The position numbers were made by a program, and so were the translations under genes. This document shows positions 15,714-24,375 of a stretch of DNA of 64,000 nt, piece after piece (the first letter of the stretch is position 1; each line of letters starts with the position of its first letter). The stretch comes from Congzhengia sp045635085. Its GTDB lineage: Bacteria > Bacillota > Clostridia > UBA1381 > UBA9506. The stretch covers positions 41,896-105,895 of the forward strand of contig JAZRBM010000006.1 of NCBI GenBank assembly GCA_045635085.1. Reading direction: 5' to 3'. Under the pieces are notes generated by a model. The model was not told the DNA's origin. It ran no database searches and was given only the letters and a program-made list of their open reading frames with translations.

Positions 15714-16592
15714 TTAATGAACCAGATATTTTAAAACATATCCCTCTTTAATACCCTTGTCAGAAGTCTGTATTTTTTCTGCGCCAAAGAACTCTCCTAT
15801 GGATGAATAAATAGCTAAAGCCGGGCCGACTGTGAGCTTTCTTTTTGGCACAAGTGTTTCGACAATACTAAAGGTTTTGGGGTTTTCGATAAGAAGAGAG
15901 AGCATTTTATCCACGCCCGAAACTACCAAATTATCGTTGTTTAAGATGACGCCTGAGAGTTTTTTTGCACTTCTTATTCCGCCGCCTGTGAGACATAATG
16001 TGTCAAAGTTCATATTTTTAAATTTTTCGTTTTTTACAAGATATTTTTTAATTTCTTCTTTTATACTGTTTGCCTCATCAATGGTGGGGACAGTGCCTCC
16101 TACAAAGGTTTTATAAGCCTTTAATGAGCCTATCGGGATTGATTCTGTTGTAGTAATTTTGCCGTTTTTAAAAACAACAATTTCGCTGCTCCCGCCTCCG
16201 ACATCTGCCATTACACCAGTATCTTTTGAAAAATCCTCAAAAGCGCCTAAAAAACTTAATTCACCCTCATCTGTGCCGGACAGAATGTCTAAATCTATAT
16301 TTGTGATTTTTTTTATTTCTTTTACGATTTGGTCTCGATTTTTTGCGTTTCTTATTGCCGCTGTGGCAAAGGCATAAAAGTCACAATTATATTTTTGCGC
16401 TGTTAAATAGTGCTTTTTAAGAGCGTCGCAACAAGCCAAAATCCCATCGTGAGTCAATTCGTTATCTACAATATAACCCGCTAAATTTGCAAAGATAGCC
16501 TCAGTGAAAAGCTCGGTCAAGCATTTATTTTCATATTCATAAACAGACATTCGTATTGTGTTTGAACCTGTATCAACTACTGCGCATCTCAT
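15714..16592 (-). CDS. Ppx/GppA-family phosphatase (exopolyphosphatase-like)
   Basis: 293 residues from the ATG at 16592 (AGGTGA ribosome binding site); the open frame extends upstream into the hemolysin III gene, but that part is not coding. The actin-like fold motifs are VVDTGSNTIRMSVYE at the N-terminus and MADVGGGSSEIVVF in the middle, with LCLTGGG later. Members hydrolyse polyphosphate or convert pppGpp to ppGpp. This is the short form without the C-terminal HD domain. It is the second gene of a two-gene operon, 8 bp after the hemolysin III gene. Confidence 0.88.
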   Translation of the reverse strand: MRCAVVDTGSNTIRMSVYEYENKCLTELFTEAIFANLAGYIVDNELTHDGILACCDALKKHYLTAQKYNCDFYAFATAAIRNAKNRDQIVKEIKKITNIDLDILSGTDEGELSFLGAFEDFSKDTGVMADVGGGSSEIVVFKNGKITTTESIPIGSLKAYKTFVGGTVPTIDEANSIKEEIKKYLVKNEKFKNMNFDTLCLTGGGIRSAKKLSGVILNNDNLVVSGVDKMLSLLIENPKTFSIVETLVPKRKLTVGPALAIYSSIGEFFGAEKIQTSDKGIKEGYVLKYLVH

Positions 16593-16600
16593 ATTTTCAC

Positions 16601-17275
16601 CTACATTACAAATAGTAAAATGCTTAAAAAATGTACAATGCTTGCTAAAACTACAAATACATGAAATACGGAGTGCATATACCTTTTCTTTTTTCCAAGC
16701 GCGTAAAGGACAGCGCCTATTGTGTATAGTATACCGCCAATTAAAATCATGTTCATACCGATAGCGCCAACTGCACGCCACGCAGGTTTTGCGGCAACTA
16801 TAATGCACCAACCCATACCAAGATAACACACCATAGAAAATAGCCTATATCTTTTTAAATCTATTGAATTAAACACAATTCCCAGTGCAGCAAGCGCCCA
16901 TATCACACCGAAAATAGTCCAGCCGAGCCAGGTAGAGTATTCACGAATTGAGCAAAGCGAAATGGGAGTATATGTACCTGCAATCAGCAGAAATATTGAG
17001 CAGTGGTCTATTACCTGAAAAACTTTTTTAGCTGTAAGACAAGGCTTCAGGCCATGATAAATGCTTGACATTGTATATAAAATAATCATCGTAGAGCCAT
17101 AGATTGCGCCCGATACCACGCCGTAAACATTTCCATTCATTGCTGCTGTTATAACACATAAAACCAAAGCAACAACACCAAGTGCGCCTCCTACGATGTG
17201 TGATGACATATTAAAAATTTCTTCGCCTTTTGTATATATTGGTAAAATACGATCTTTTAGTTTTGTACGTTTCAT
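16601..17275 (-). CDS. Hemolysin III / PAQR-family membrane protein
   Basis: 224 residues with seven predicted membrane helices. Conserved metal-ligand motifs of the family are visible: SHIVGGALG near the N-terminus, SSIYHGL, IDHCSIFLLIAGTYTP and the C-terminal HSVFHVFVVLAS. Members are proposed metal-dependent hydrolases of membrane lipids; the name hemolysin comes from one homologue and says little about function here. It has its own consensus promoter and is followed by the Ppx/GppA gene. Confidence 0.9.
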   Translation of the reverse strand: MKRTKLKDRILPIYTKGEEIFNMSSHIVGGALGVVALVLCVITAAMNGNVYGVVSGAIYGSTMIILYTMSSIYHGLKPCLTAKKVFQVIDHCSIFLLIAGTYTPISLCSIREYSTWLGWTIFGVIWALAALGIVFNSIDLKRYRLFSMVCYLGMGWCIIVAAKPAWRAVGAIGMNMILIGGILYTIGAVLYALGKKKRYMHSVFHVFVVLASIVHFLSILLFVM

Positions 17276-17307
17276 GGGATACCTCTTCTTTAAATTTTGT
17301 ATTCTAA

Positions 17308-17336
17308 ATTATACGATATTCAAAGGTTGTTGTCAA
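17308..17336 (-). promoter_or_regulatory. Promoter of the hemolysin III-ppx operon
   Basis: Minus strand TTGACA (17331-17336), 17-bp spacer, TATAAT (17308-17313): exact consensus. Confidence 0.88.
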
Positions 17337-17391
17337 GTTAACGAAAAAAGCATTAAAAAAATGTTCAAAATCTGCTATTTGAATTTTTTTA

Positions 17392-17420
17392 TTGACACAA
17401 AAAACGGTTTATAGTATAAT
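17392..17420 (+). promoter_or_regulatory. Promoter of tRNA-Thr and probably gdhA
   Basis: TTGACA (17392-17397), 17-bp spacer, TATAAT (17415-17420): exact consensus, 22 bp before the tRNA. No terminator or second promoter separates the tRNA from gdhA. Confidence 0.88.
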
Positions 17421-17442
17421 ATTTCAATAACCTTAATTTTAA

Positions 17443-17518
17443 GCTGGAGTGGCACAGTTGGTAGCGCAGCTGATTCGTAATCAGCAGGTCGTGGGTTCGA
17501 GTCCCATCTCCAGCTCCA
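17443..17518 (+). tRNA. tRNA-Thr (anticodon CGT)
   Basis: A 76-nt cloverleaf with CCA encoded. Acceptor GCTGGAG with CTCCAGC; anticodon arm GCTGA-TTCGTAA-TCAGC, giving CGT; T arm GTGGG-TTCGAGT-CCCAT. It is a near paralogue of tRNA-Thr(TGT) at 36819. Confidence 0.95.
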
Positions 17519-17553
17519 ATTTTGGGTATTTTATATTTTTTGGAGTTGGTAAT

Positions 17554-18903
17554 ATGTTTAAAAGTCAGTATCTTAACGATTGTTTTGAAAAAGTTAAGAA
17601 ACAAAATCCGGGCGAGCCTGAATTTTTACAGGCGGTGCAGGAAGTTTTTGAATCGTTAGAGCCTGTAATTGAAGCTCATCCTGAATTTGAAAAAGCAGGT
17701 TTGATGGAGAGAATTGTAGAACCTGAAAGAAGTATTATATTCAGAGTTCCGTGGGTTGATGACAACGGCAAGGTGCAGGTTAACCGCGGCTATCGTGTGC
17801 AGTTTAACAGTGCAATAGGACCTTATAAGGGCGGTCTTCGTTTTCATCCGTCAGTATACTTAGGTATTGTTAAGTTCTTAGGTTTTGAGCAGATGTTTAA
17901 AAACTCTTTGACAGGTCTGTCTATCGGTGGTGGTAAGGGTGGTTCAGACTTTGACCCAAGAGGAAAGTCAGATGGCGAAATAATGAGATTCTGCCAGTCA
18001 TTTATGACAGAGTTAGCACGTCACATCGGACCTCGTGTTGACGTTCCTGCAGGTGATATTGGTGTAGGTGCCAGAGAAATCGGTTACCTTTTCGGTCAGT
18101 ATAAGAGAATTTGTAACAAATTTGAAAATGCAGTACTTACAGGTAAGGGAATTTCCTATGGCGGTAGTTTGGTTCGTCCTGAAGCAACGGGTTATGGTGC
18201 AGTTTATTTTTGCAGTGAAGTTTTGGCAAGATACGGCGAATCAGTTAAAGGAAAAACTTTTGCTATTTCAGGCTTTGGTAATGTTGCCTGGGGTGCAGTA
18301 TTAAAGATTAACCAGTTGGGCGGCAAAGTACTTACAATCTCTGGTCCTGATGGTTATGTTTACGACGAAGATGGTATCACAGAAGAAAAAGCAGCCTATA
18401 TGCTTACAATGCGTGCATCAGGTCGTGATAAGGTACAGGACTATGCCGATAAATTTGGAGCAAAGTTCTTCCCTGGTGAAAAGCCATGGGGTGTTAAGGT
18501 TGACGTTGTTATGCCTTGTGCAACACAGAACGAGGTACAGCTTGCAGACGCTCAGAAAATTGTTTCAAACGGAACAAAGTATTACATAGAAGTTTCCAAT
18601 ATGCCAACAACAGCAGAGGCGATAGAATATTTTGTTAAAAACGGTGTTGTTATTGCTCCGTCAAAGGCGGCCAATGCAGGTGGTGTTGCAGTTTCATCGC
18701 TTGAGATGAGCCAGAACTTTATGCATCTTTCATGGACTGCAGATGAGGTTGACGAAAACCTTCACAACATTATGAAAGTAATTTACAAAAATGTCAGTGA
18801 GGCAGCCAAGGAATACGGTATGGAAGACAATCTTATAGCAGGTGCAAATATTGCAGGTTTTAAGAAAATATCAGAAGCAATGATGGCTCAGGGCATCGTA
18901 TAA
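17554..18903 (+). CDS. gdhA: NADP-type glutamate dehydrogenase
   Basis: 449 residues from the ATG at 17554 (GGAG ribosome binding site). The open frame reaches back through the tRNA, which is not coding. Hexameric-type GDH motifs: RVQFNSAIGPYKGGLRFHP (substrate lysine in YKGG), LSIGGGKGGSDFDP (catalytic lysine region), DVPAGDIGVGAREIG, and the nucleotide-binding AISGFGNVAWGA. It interconverts 2-oxoglutarate plus ammonium and glutamate in the cytoplasm. It begins only 35 bp after tRNA-Thr, without an intervening terminator, so the tRNA promoter probably drives it. Confidence 0.96.
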   Translation: MFKSQYLNDCFEKVKKQNPGEPEFLQAVQEVFESLEPVIEAHPEFEKAGLMERIVEPERSIIFRVPWVDDNGKVQVNRGYRVQFNSAIGPYKGGLRFHPSVYLGIVKFLGFEQMFKNSLTGLSIGGGKGGSDFDPRGKSDGEIMRFCQSFMTELARHIGPRVDVPAGDIGVGAREIGYLFGQYKRICNKFENAVLTGKGISYGGSLVRPEATGYGAVYFCSEVLARYGESVKGKTFAISGFGNVAWGAVLKINQLGGKVLTISGPDGYVYDEDGITEEKAAYMLTMRASGRDKVQDYADKFGAKFFPGEKPWGVKVDVVMPCATQNEVQLADAQKIVSNGTKYYIEVSNMPTTAEAIEYFVKNGVVIAPSKAANAGGVAVSSLEMSQNFMHLSWTADEVDENLHNIMKVIYKNVSEAAKEYGMEDNLIAGANIAGFKKISEAMMAQGIV

Positions 18904-18918
18904 AATCGTATAAATAAA

Positions 18919-18946
18919 AATCCCCTATGAACATAGGGGATTTTTT
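18919..18946 (+). terminator. Terminator of gdhA
   Basis: AATCCCCTATG and CATAGGGGATT form a perfect 11-bp stem around AA, followed by a T run. It lies against the end of the convergent acyltransferase gene. Confidence 0.9.
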
Positions 18947-18957
18947 TATGCAAATTT

Positions 18958-20013
18958 TCATGCTTTATCTTTCTTTTTTAAAATATGTGTAAAGAACTTG
19001 TTTAAAAAGTATGATGCGATAATTGAAATTAAAATAACCAAAAAAGACCATAAAAAGTCGTTTTCAATGCGAAAATGTGCATTTCTTAGCAGAAACATTA
19101 TAAGGCCCTGCGTCATATAAATTTCAAACGAGATTTTGCCCAGAAAATCAAGGATTTTATTCCCAAAGCCAAGCTTTAATGACGAAAGCACAACTCCTGT
19201 AACAAACAACACAGCTAATATAATTGTGAGAAAAAGATTCGAAAAGCTGCCAGAAATGTTTTCAAGAATTTGCCATTTAAATCTTGCTAAAAGAATAAAC
19301 AACAACCAACAAGCTGAAAATAATAGCAAGTAATATTTCTTTGCAAATTCAAGTATATGCTTTTCATATGATGCCCAAAAAATACCTAAAACCGGCAAAA
19401 GTGATGTTTGATACCACCATTGCCCAAAGGATAGCTTCGTGCAAAGTAAAGCATAAATTATATAGTAAAAAACTCCTCCCAAAATCATACCCGGGCGATT
19501 TTGTTTAAAAATCTTCATCAGGACATAGTAGACGATGTAAAATATCAAAATATTTACAACATACCACGAAAACCAAACGATGGGATCGCCGTTTTTTATG
19601 AAGTTATAAAATATAACCGACGGCGTGCGGACATCTCCCAATAGGGCGTATGCACACCAATAAATAAAAGACATAATAACATACGGAATAAAAATCGACA
19701 GAACCCTTTTTGATAAAAATCCTTTGTGGTATGATGAATCGGTTAAGTTTTTCTTCTGAAGACCATAGCCAGACAAAAAGAAAAATACCGCTACAGCCAG
19801 ATATCCGACACGTGTAAAATCAGAAAGCAAAGCCCCGCCCGATGTTCTTTGGGAAATGTGGTGCAGCAGCACGACTAAAGCAAAAAATCCTCTGTAAGAA
19901 TTACACGTCTTAACAGACAGATATTCTTCGTTAAAAGTGCGTGAAGGCACAATAACTTTGATTTTTAAAAAAGCTGTTGCCAAAAATAATAAAACAAGTA
20001 AGTCAAGCATCAT
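18958..20013 (-). CDS. Membrane acyltransferase, acyltransferase-3 (OafA/YrhL-like) family
   Basis: 351 residues, about ten membrane helices. SYRGFFALVVLLHHISQR near residue 40 is the family's catalytic-type region with the conserved His, and GYLAVAVFFFLSGYGL follows, typical of this family. These integral proteins O-acetylate or succinylate exported glycans or lipids. The helical N-terminal extension of about 35 residues is short and hydrophobic. No neighbour gives the acceptor; the gene stands alone, convergent with gdhA. Confidence 0.85.
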   Translation of the reverse strand: MMLDLLVLLFLATAFLKIKVIVPSRTFNEEYLSVKTCNSYRGFFALVVLLHHISQRTSGGALLSDFTRVGYLAVAVFFFLSGYGLQKKNLTDSSYHKGFLSKRVLSIFIPYVIMSFIYWCAYALLGDVRTPSVIFYNFIKNGDPIVWFSWYVVNILIFYIVYYVLMKIFKQNRPGMILGGVFYYIIYALLCTKLSFGQWWYQTSLLPVLGIFWASYEKHILEFAKKYYLLLFSACWLLFILLARFKWQILENISGSFSNLFLTIILAVLFVTGVVLSSLKLGFGNKILDFLGKISFEIYMTQGLIMFLLRNAHFRIENDFLWSFLVILISIIASYFLNKFFTHILKKKDKA

Positions 20014-20117
20014 AAATCGTCACCTAAAATGTTTTTAATATGTATAGTTTACCATAGCACCTTCAATAAATCAATAAGATAAAAGGCATTAAATTGTTAA
20101 CGAAAGTTTATACAGAA

Positions 20118-20165
20118 AATATCCGGTCGCTATATAAAAATATTACAACGACCGGATATTTAAAT
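20118..20165 (-). terminator. Terminator of the RpiB-like/SGNH operon
   Basis: AATATCCGGTCG (20118-20129) pairs perfectly with CGACCGGATATT (20149-20160) across a 19-nt loop, with A- and T-rich flanks. The 20014-20117 spacer shows no gene. Confidence 0.7.
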
Positions 20166-20192
20166 TTTACAATTTATATTATTTGTTGTGAA

Positions 20193-20765
20193 TCAGTCTG
20201 GTTTTTTTTCAAGCTTTAGCGGAAAATCACCCAGTTTATTTACTTTAAAACCGTTTGCCTTGTATTCTTCGTAATTAAATGCTTCAAGCTCATCAATAGC
20301 AAGTTTATGGAATTCATAAAAATTATACCACCATTCATAGCCACTGCCGAGTTCGGCATTTAAATAAGCGTCTACAATGTCGCAGCCCATAGCGGGAGCA
20401 ACATAGAAAGCGCCCATAGCAAGAACATTTACGCCGTTTCCTGTGATAGCACGAAGAGCTGCAGGAACACTTTCAACAACACCTGCGTGCACATGAGGAC
20501 ATTTACTTGCGGCAATGTGTATTCCCATACCTGTTCCGCAGAACAACAAAGCTCTTTCAAACTCACCTTCTGAAATCATAGCTCCGGCTCTTAAGCCTAC
20601 ACGATGAAACATAAGATCGGTGTCATTGGGATCAGAATCAGCTTTAACGCCGACATCTGTAACTGTCCAGCCTTTTTCCTTAAGGTGTTGAACAACAGCC
20701 TCTTTAAGAGGGAAGCCTGCAAAATCAGCACCGACTAAAATTTGTTTGTCTTTAACTCTTTTCAT
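20193..20765 (-). CDS. RpiB/LacA/LacB-family sugar-phosphate isomerase
   Basis: 190 residues. GADFAGFPLKEAV at the N-terminus matches the phosphate-binding loop of RpiB; LLFCGTGMGIHIAASK is the hallmark block with the catalytic Cys, and GNGVNVLAMGAF follows. The C-terminal extension of about 40 residues (NFYEFHKLAIDELEAF) is longer than in ribose-5-phosphate isomerase B. The reaction is an aldose-ketose isomerisation; pairing with an SGNH esterase and a rhamnosidase next door suggests a plant-sugar substrate rather than ribose-5-phosphate, as inference. Confidence 0.85.
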   Translation of the reverse strand: MKRVKDKQILVGADFAGFPLKEAVVQHLKEKGWTVTDVGVKADSDPNDTDLMFHRVGLRAGAMISEGEFERALLFCGTGMGIHIAASKCPHVHAGVVESVPAALRAITGNGVNVLAMGAFYVAPAMGCDIVDAYLNAELGSGYEWWYNFYEFHKLAIDELEAFNYEEYKANGFKVNKLGDFPLKLEKKPD

Positions 20766-20809
20766 TTTCTTTTTTCGTAGAAAATTCTACTCTCCTTTTC
20801 TTTATTTAT

Positions 20810-21544
20810 TTAATTAAAAAATATTGTCTCTGTTAATGAATATGCAAAAAGCTGATTCATCTCTTTGGTTGGATGATTGATTTTGTTAGACAAAAGCTCT
20901 GTGGTGTTAACGCCACTTTCGTAGAGCTTTTTCCACTTTGCATAGCAGTCGCATACGGGAATGTTCATGCTGGATGCAAGTTTTTTTGCGGCTTCTAAAA
21001 ACATATCAAGCCTTCCGGAGTTTTGCACAGCACAAATTCGTTCGGCGATGCCTTTTATAAGCTCAGACGTTATATGGCAGCTAATCTCGGTACACATAAT
21101 GTTCGGAGTCATAAATATCACTTCTATATCTTTTTTTATGAGCTCTTCAAAAATTGATTTTAAAGCGTCAAGATACTTTTCTAAACCGCCGGGCAAATCG
21201 GGGTTTGCACAACTGTCATTAAGACCGAAGCATACAACGCATAAATCAGGTGAAAAACGCAATACATCACGCTCTAGACGAGAAAGACCATGAGGAGCAT
21301 TGCCGCCGCTTATACCTGCGTTGATGATATTGACCGGCACGTTTGGATAAAGCGTGTTTATAATTTTGCGAAAATACGTATGATAAGCGTTTTCTGCATC
21401 AAAAACCGTATCGATTGCATTTTCCGAAAGAGGGTAAACATCAAAGCAGCCTTGTGTAACACTGTCGCCTAAAAAAGCGATACAAACAGGACTTTCTCCG
21501 TTAAGATTTTTAGATTTTTTTGTAATTTTTTCTACGATTTTCAT
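20810..21544 (-). CDS. SGNH/GDSL-family hydrolase
   Basis: 244 residues from the ATG at 21544 (GAGGTG ribosome binding site). Block I FLGDSVTQG carries the nucleophile Ser; block III is CFGLNDS; the C-terminal NHPTKEMNQ supplies the His. No signal peptide, so it acts in the cytoplasm, probably deacetylating imported oligosaccharides. It is the first gene of a two-gene operon with the RpiB-like isomerase and is divergent from a rhamnosidase gene, consistent with breakdown of acetylated pectin fragments. Confidence 0.88.
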   Translation of the reverse strand: MKIVEKITKKSKNLNGESPVCIAFLGDSVTQGCFDVYPLSENAIDTVFDAENAYHTYFRKIINTLYPNVPVNIINAGISGGNAPHGLSRLERDVLRFSPDLCVVCFGLNDSCANPDLPGGLEKYLDALKSIFEELIKKDIEVIFMTPNIMCTEISCHITSELIKGIAERICAVQNSGRLDMFLEAAKKLASSMNIPVCDCYAKWKKLYESGVNTTELLSNKINHPTKEMNQLFAYSLTETIFFN

Positions 21545-21808
21545 ATTTTTGCACCTCAGCCTTTGTAAAGTCATATATAAATTGATTAATTTTCTTTATA
21601 AACTATATACAATTTTATTCTACCACCATTCCCTGGCATTTGTCTATATTAATTTTAAATTGGAGCAAATTAAAAAGAAAAAAAAACACATTTAGCACTA
21701 TTCAAAAGATGCATATTTTGTTATAATATATTTGGCTTTATTTGTATAAAAGACCTGAGGACAAAATTAAAAGTATTAGACAATTAAATTTTTACAGGAT
21801 GTGATTAT
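21545..21808. promoter_or_regulatory. Divergent spacer between SGNH hydrolase and rhamnosidase
   Basis: 264 bp, strongly AT-rich. For the plus strand a TATAAT lies at 21722-21727 with only a weak TTCAAA 15 bp upstream. No clear operator is seen. Confidence 0.4.
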
Positions 21809-23833
21809 ATGGAATTTAATGCTAAATGGATTACAACAGAGGATTTTGTGGATTTAGTTCCAATCAATATGTTTCATAAAGAAAATGATGAAATTAAATT
21901 GCCTGAAAGTCCTTTTAAAAATTATCATATTCATTTTCGCAAAAAGTTTACCCTGCATAATACGGATAACGTATGTATAAATATTTCGGCAGACGACTAT
22001 TATAAATTATACGTAAACGGTGTTTTTGTCTGTCAGGGCCCTGCGCCGGCTTATCCGGAGTGCTATAACTATAACAGAGTTGATATATCTGATTATTTAA
22101 AATGCGGAGATAATGTAATAGCGGTTCACGTGCACTATCAGGGAGTTGTTAACAGAGTGTGCTTTAGCGCAGATAACAGACAGGGAATGATTGCAGACAT
22201 CTATCAGGATGATAATTTCATATTCGGAACAGACGAGAGTTGGCTATATTCACAAGCCAGGGAGTTTAGTGGAGAACTGACAGGATATGAAACGTTGTTT
22301 TTGGAAAATATTGACTTTAACCTCGAAGAAAAAGGCTGGACAGAACCTGAATTTGATGACAGTGCCTATAAAAAAGCGGTGATAAAAAAGAGTGCAGACT
22401 ACCGTTTTAAAGATCAGCCGGCGATAACTGTAGATGTATATAAAAAGCTTCCTGATAAAGTTATAAAATTTGATAAAGGAAAATATTTTATAGATTTTGG
22501 CGAAGAAATTACAGGCCAGTTTCATATGAGTGCAAAAGGCATAAAAGGTCAAACTGTGCGAATTATGTGCGGAGAGGAAACAGAAGAAAACGAACCGCTG
22601 CTTGTTAAATACGATATGCTTTGCAACTGTTGCTATGATGAAACGTGTGTTCTCTCGGGAAAAGGAGACGAATTTAATTTTTACGACTATAAAGGCTTCA
22701 GATATGTAAATGTGTTTACCGATGAGGACAATTTAGACGAAAAAACTTTCTGTGCAATAGTAAGACATCATCCTTTTGAAGAAAAATACAGCTTAAAAGC
22801 TGATATACCATATCTTAAGGACATATGGAAAATATGCTCAAATGGCGTAAAATACGGCTCACAAGGAGCAATTCTTGATTGTCCGACGCGTGAAAAAGGT
22901 TTATATTTAGGCGATTTTACAGTCAGCGGCCTTGCGCGTCTGTATTTGACTGACGATGCAGAATATTACAAAAAAATATTATATGATTTTGCAGCGACAT
23001 CTACCGTATGTCCGGGCATCATGGCTGTGGCAAACTGCAGCTTCATGCAGGAAATTGCTGATTGCTCTTTGCAGTATCCTATGCAAATATTAAACTACTA
23101 TAATCACACCAAAGACAAAGCAACTGTTCAAGAATTATATCCTGTAGTGTGTGGGATTTTAGACTATTTTAAGCGGTTTGAACGTGCTGATGGTTTATTG
23201 GAAAACGTGCATGAAAAAAACAACATCGTGGATTGGCCTGCAAATTTAAGAGATGATTATGACGCACATATTGCGCTGAAAACTTATGGAATTGACTGTC
23301 ATAATGTTTTAAATGCCTTTTATATAGGCGCTCTGCAGACAGTTAATGAGCTGCGCACAATTATTGGAATAGAAGAAAAAATAGATATATTATCCAAAAA
23401 ACAGGCGTTTATAAAAGCTTTTTACAACAAAGAAACGAAACTGTTTTGCGATACAGAAAAGCAAACTCACAGTGCCCTTCATTCTAATGCATTGCCTCTG
23501 TACTTTGGTATTGCAGATGAAGATATGAAAGAGGATATTAAAAGCTTTATTATGAAAAAAGGCTTATCCTGCGGAGTTCAGTTTGCATATTTTGTTTTAA
23601 AGGGATTGGGCAAAATAGGTGCGTACGAGGAGGAGCTGGCACTTCTTATCAATGAAACAGAACACTCCTGGGTCAATATGCTAAAAGAAGGTGCAAGTAC
23701 CTGCTTTGAGGCGTGGGGAAAACCGCAAAAATGGAACACAAGTCTTTGTCATCCTTGGGCGAGTGCGCCGATTCTTATTCTCTTTGAAGATTTAAAAAAT
23801 AAATTTGGCATCACAATAGAAGCCAATTCTTAA
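21809..23833 (+). CDS. Alpha-L-rhamnosidase-like glycoside hydrolase (GH78 type)
   Basis: 674 residues without a signal peptide. The N-terminal 300 residues contain a carbohydrate-binding beta-sandwich (YKLYVNGVFVCQGPAP, typical of GH78 N-domains) and a second sandwich (YFIDFGEEITGQF). The (alpha/alpha)6 catalytic domain begins near residue 330; ILDCPTREKG near residue 357 corresponds to the DCPxRxE block where GH78 enzymes hold the general acid. It would remove L-rhamnose from oligosaccharides in the cytoplasm. The block is less canonical (GLYLGDF rather than the usual GWTGD), so another terminal sugar is possible. Confidence 0.85.
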   Translation: MEFNAKWITTEDFVDLVPINMFHKENDEIKLPESPFKNYHIHFRKKFTLHNTDNVCINISADDYYKLYVNGVFVCQGPAPAYPECYNYNRVDISDYLKCGDNVIAVHVHYQGVVNRVCFSADNRQGMIADIYQDDNFIFGTDESWLYSQAREFSGELTGYETLFLENIDFNLEEKGWTEPEFDDSAYKKAVIKKSADYRFKDQPAITVDVYKKLPDKVIKFDKGKYFIDFGEEITGQFHMSAKGIKGQTVRIMCGEETEENEPLLVKYDMLCNCCYDETCVLSGKGDEFNFYDYKGFRYVNVFTDEDNLDEKTFCAIVRHHPFEEKYSLKADIPYLKDIWKICSNGVKYGSQGAILDCPTREKGLYLGDFTVSGLARLYLTDDAEYYKKILYDFAATSTVCPGIMAVANCSFMQEIADCSLQYPMQILNYYNHTKDKATVQELYPVVCGILDYFKRFERADGLLENVHEKNNIVDWPANLRDDYDAHIALKTYGIDCHNVLNAFYIGALQTVNELRTIIGIEEKIDILSKKQAFIKAFYNKETKLFCDTEKQTHSALHSNALPLYFGIADEDMKEDIKSFIMKKGLSCGVQFAYFVLKGLGKIGAYEEELALLINETEHSWVNMLKEGASTCFEAWGKPQKWNTSLCHPWASAPILILFEDLKNKFGITIEANS

Positions 23834-23890
23834 AAATAAAATAAACAAAAAATTATACTGAAAAAACACTATAAGGTATATTGTAGGTAA

Positions 23891-23926
23891 ATGAAAAAGA
23901 GCGGCTTTTATACCGCTCATTTTCAT
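23891..23926 (+). terminator. Terminator of the rhamnosidase gene
   Basis: GAGCGG/CCGCTC stem extended by ATGAAAA/TTTTCAT pairing. The rest of 23834-24044 shows no gene. Confidence 0.75.
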
Positions 23927-24044
23927 TTCGATGTAGAATGTGAGTAAGAGTAGGACTTAAAATTGCTTAAAACAATATGTTTATAAGAAAGATATGATTT
24001 TACTCTCCTACCGCTTATCTGTACTCTTCTTCAATAGTTTAGAT

Positions 24045-24365
24045 TTATATTATTTCGAATGTAATATTTGGTGTTTCTTTATGAACACGGTTGAAAACGC
24101 GTAGTATAAGTGCAAATTCATCCTTCAAATTCTCGTGAATATTTTTTGAACCCTTAACAATTATCCGTGTTCCTTTTTCGCAATAATCTCTCATACAATC
24201 CCAAAGTGCGTCGGGATTATTTCCAAAATATTCGGGAAAGCCAAAACCGTCTTTTAAAATATCGTACATTTTGAGCCAATTATCACAATCTGTAAAATCT
24301 AATATAATAGGATTGTTTATAGGCTTATATGCGTAGTACTCCTCGTTATGTTTGATTGTTTTCAT
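24045..24365 (-). CDS. Barstar-family ribonuclease inhibitor (immunity protein)
   Basis: 106 residues. The motif YFGNNPDALWDCM (residues 46-58) matches the barnase-binding helix of barstar; Asp52 and Asp56 correspond to barstar Asp35 and Asp39, the residues that plug the ribonuclease active site. It starts 10 bp after the barnase-like gene stop with an AAGGAG ribosome binding site, so toxin and inhibitor are co-transcribed. Its job is to neutralise the cytoplasmic ribonuclease next door. Confidence 0.95.
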   Translation of the reverse strand: MKTIKHNEEYYAYKPINNPIILDFTDCDNWLKMYDILKDGFGFPEYFGNNPDALWDCMRDYCEKGTRIIVKGSKNIHENLKDEFALILRVFNRVHKETPNITFEII

Positions 24366-24375
24366 ATTTTCTCCT

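Noticed and set aside
16593..16829. 79-codon N-terminal extension of the Ppx/GppA gene
   Set aside because: It overlaps the hemolysin III gene in another frame; the conserved N-terminus VVDTGSNT starts right after ATG 16592.
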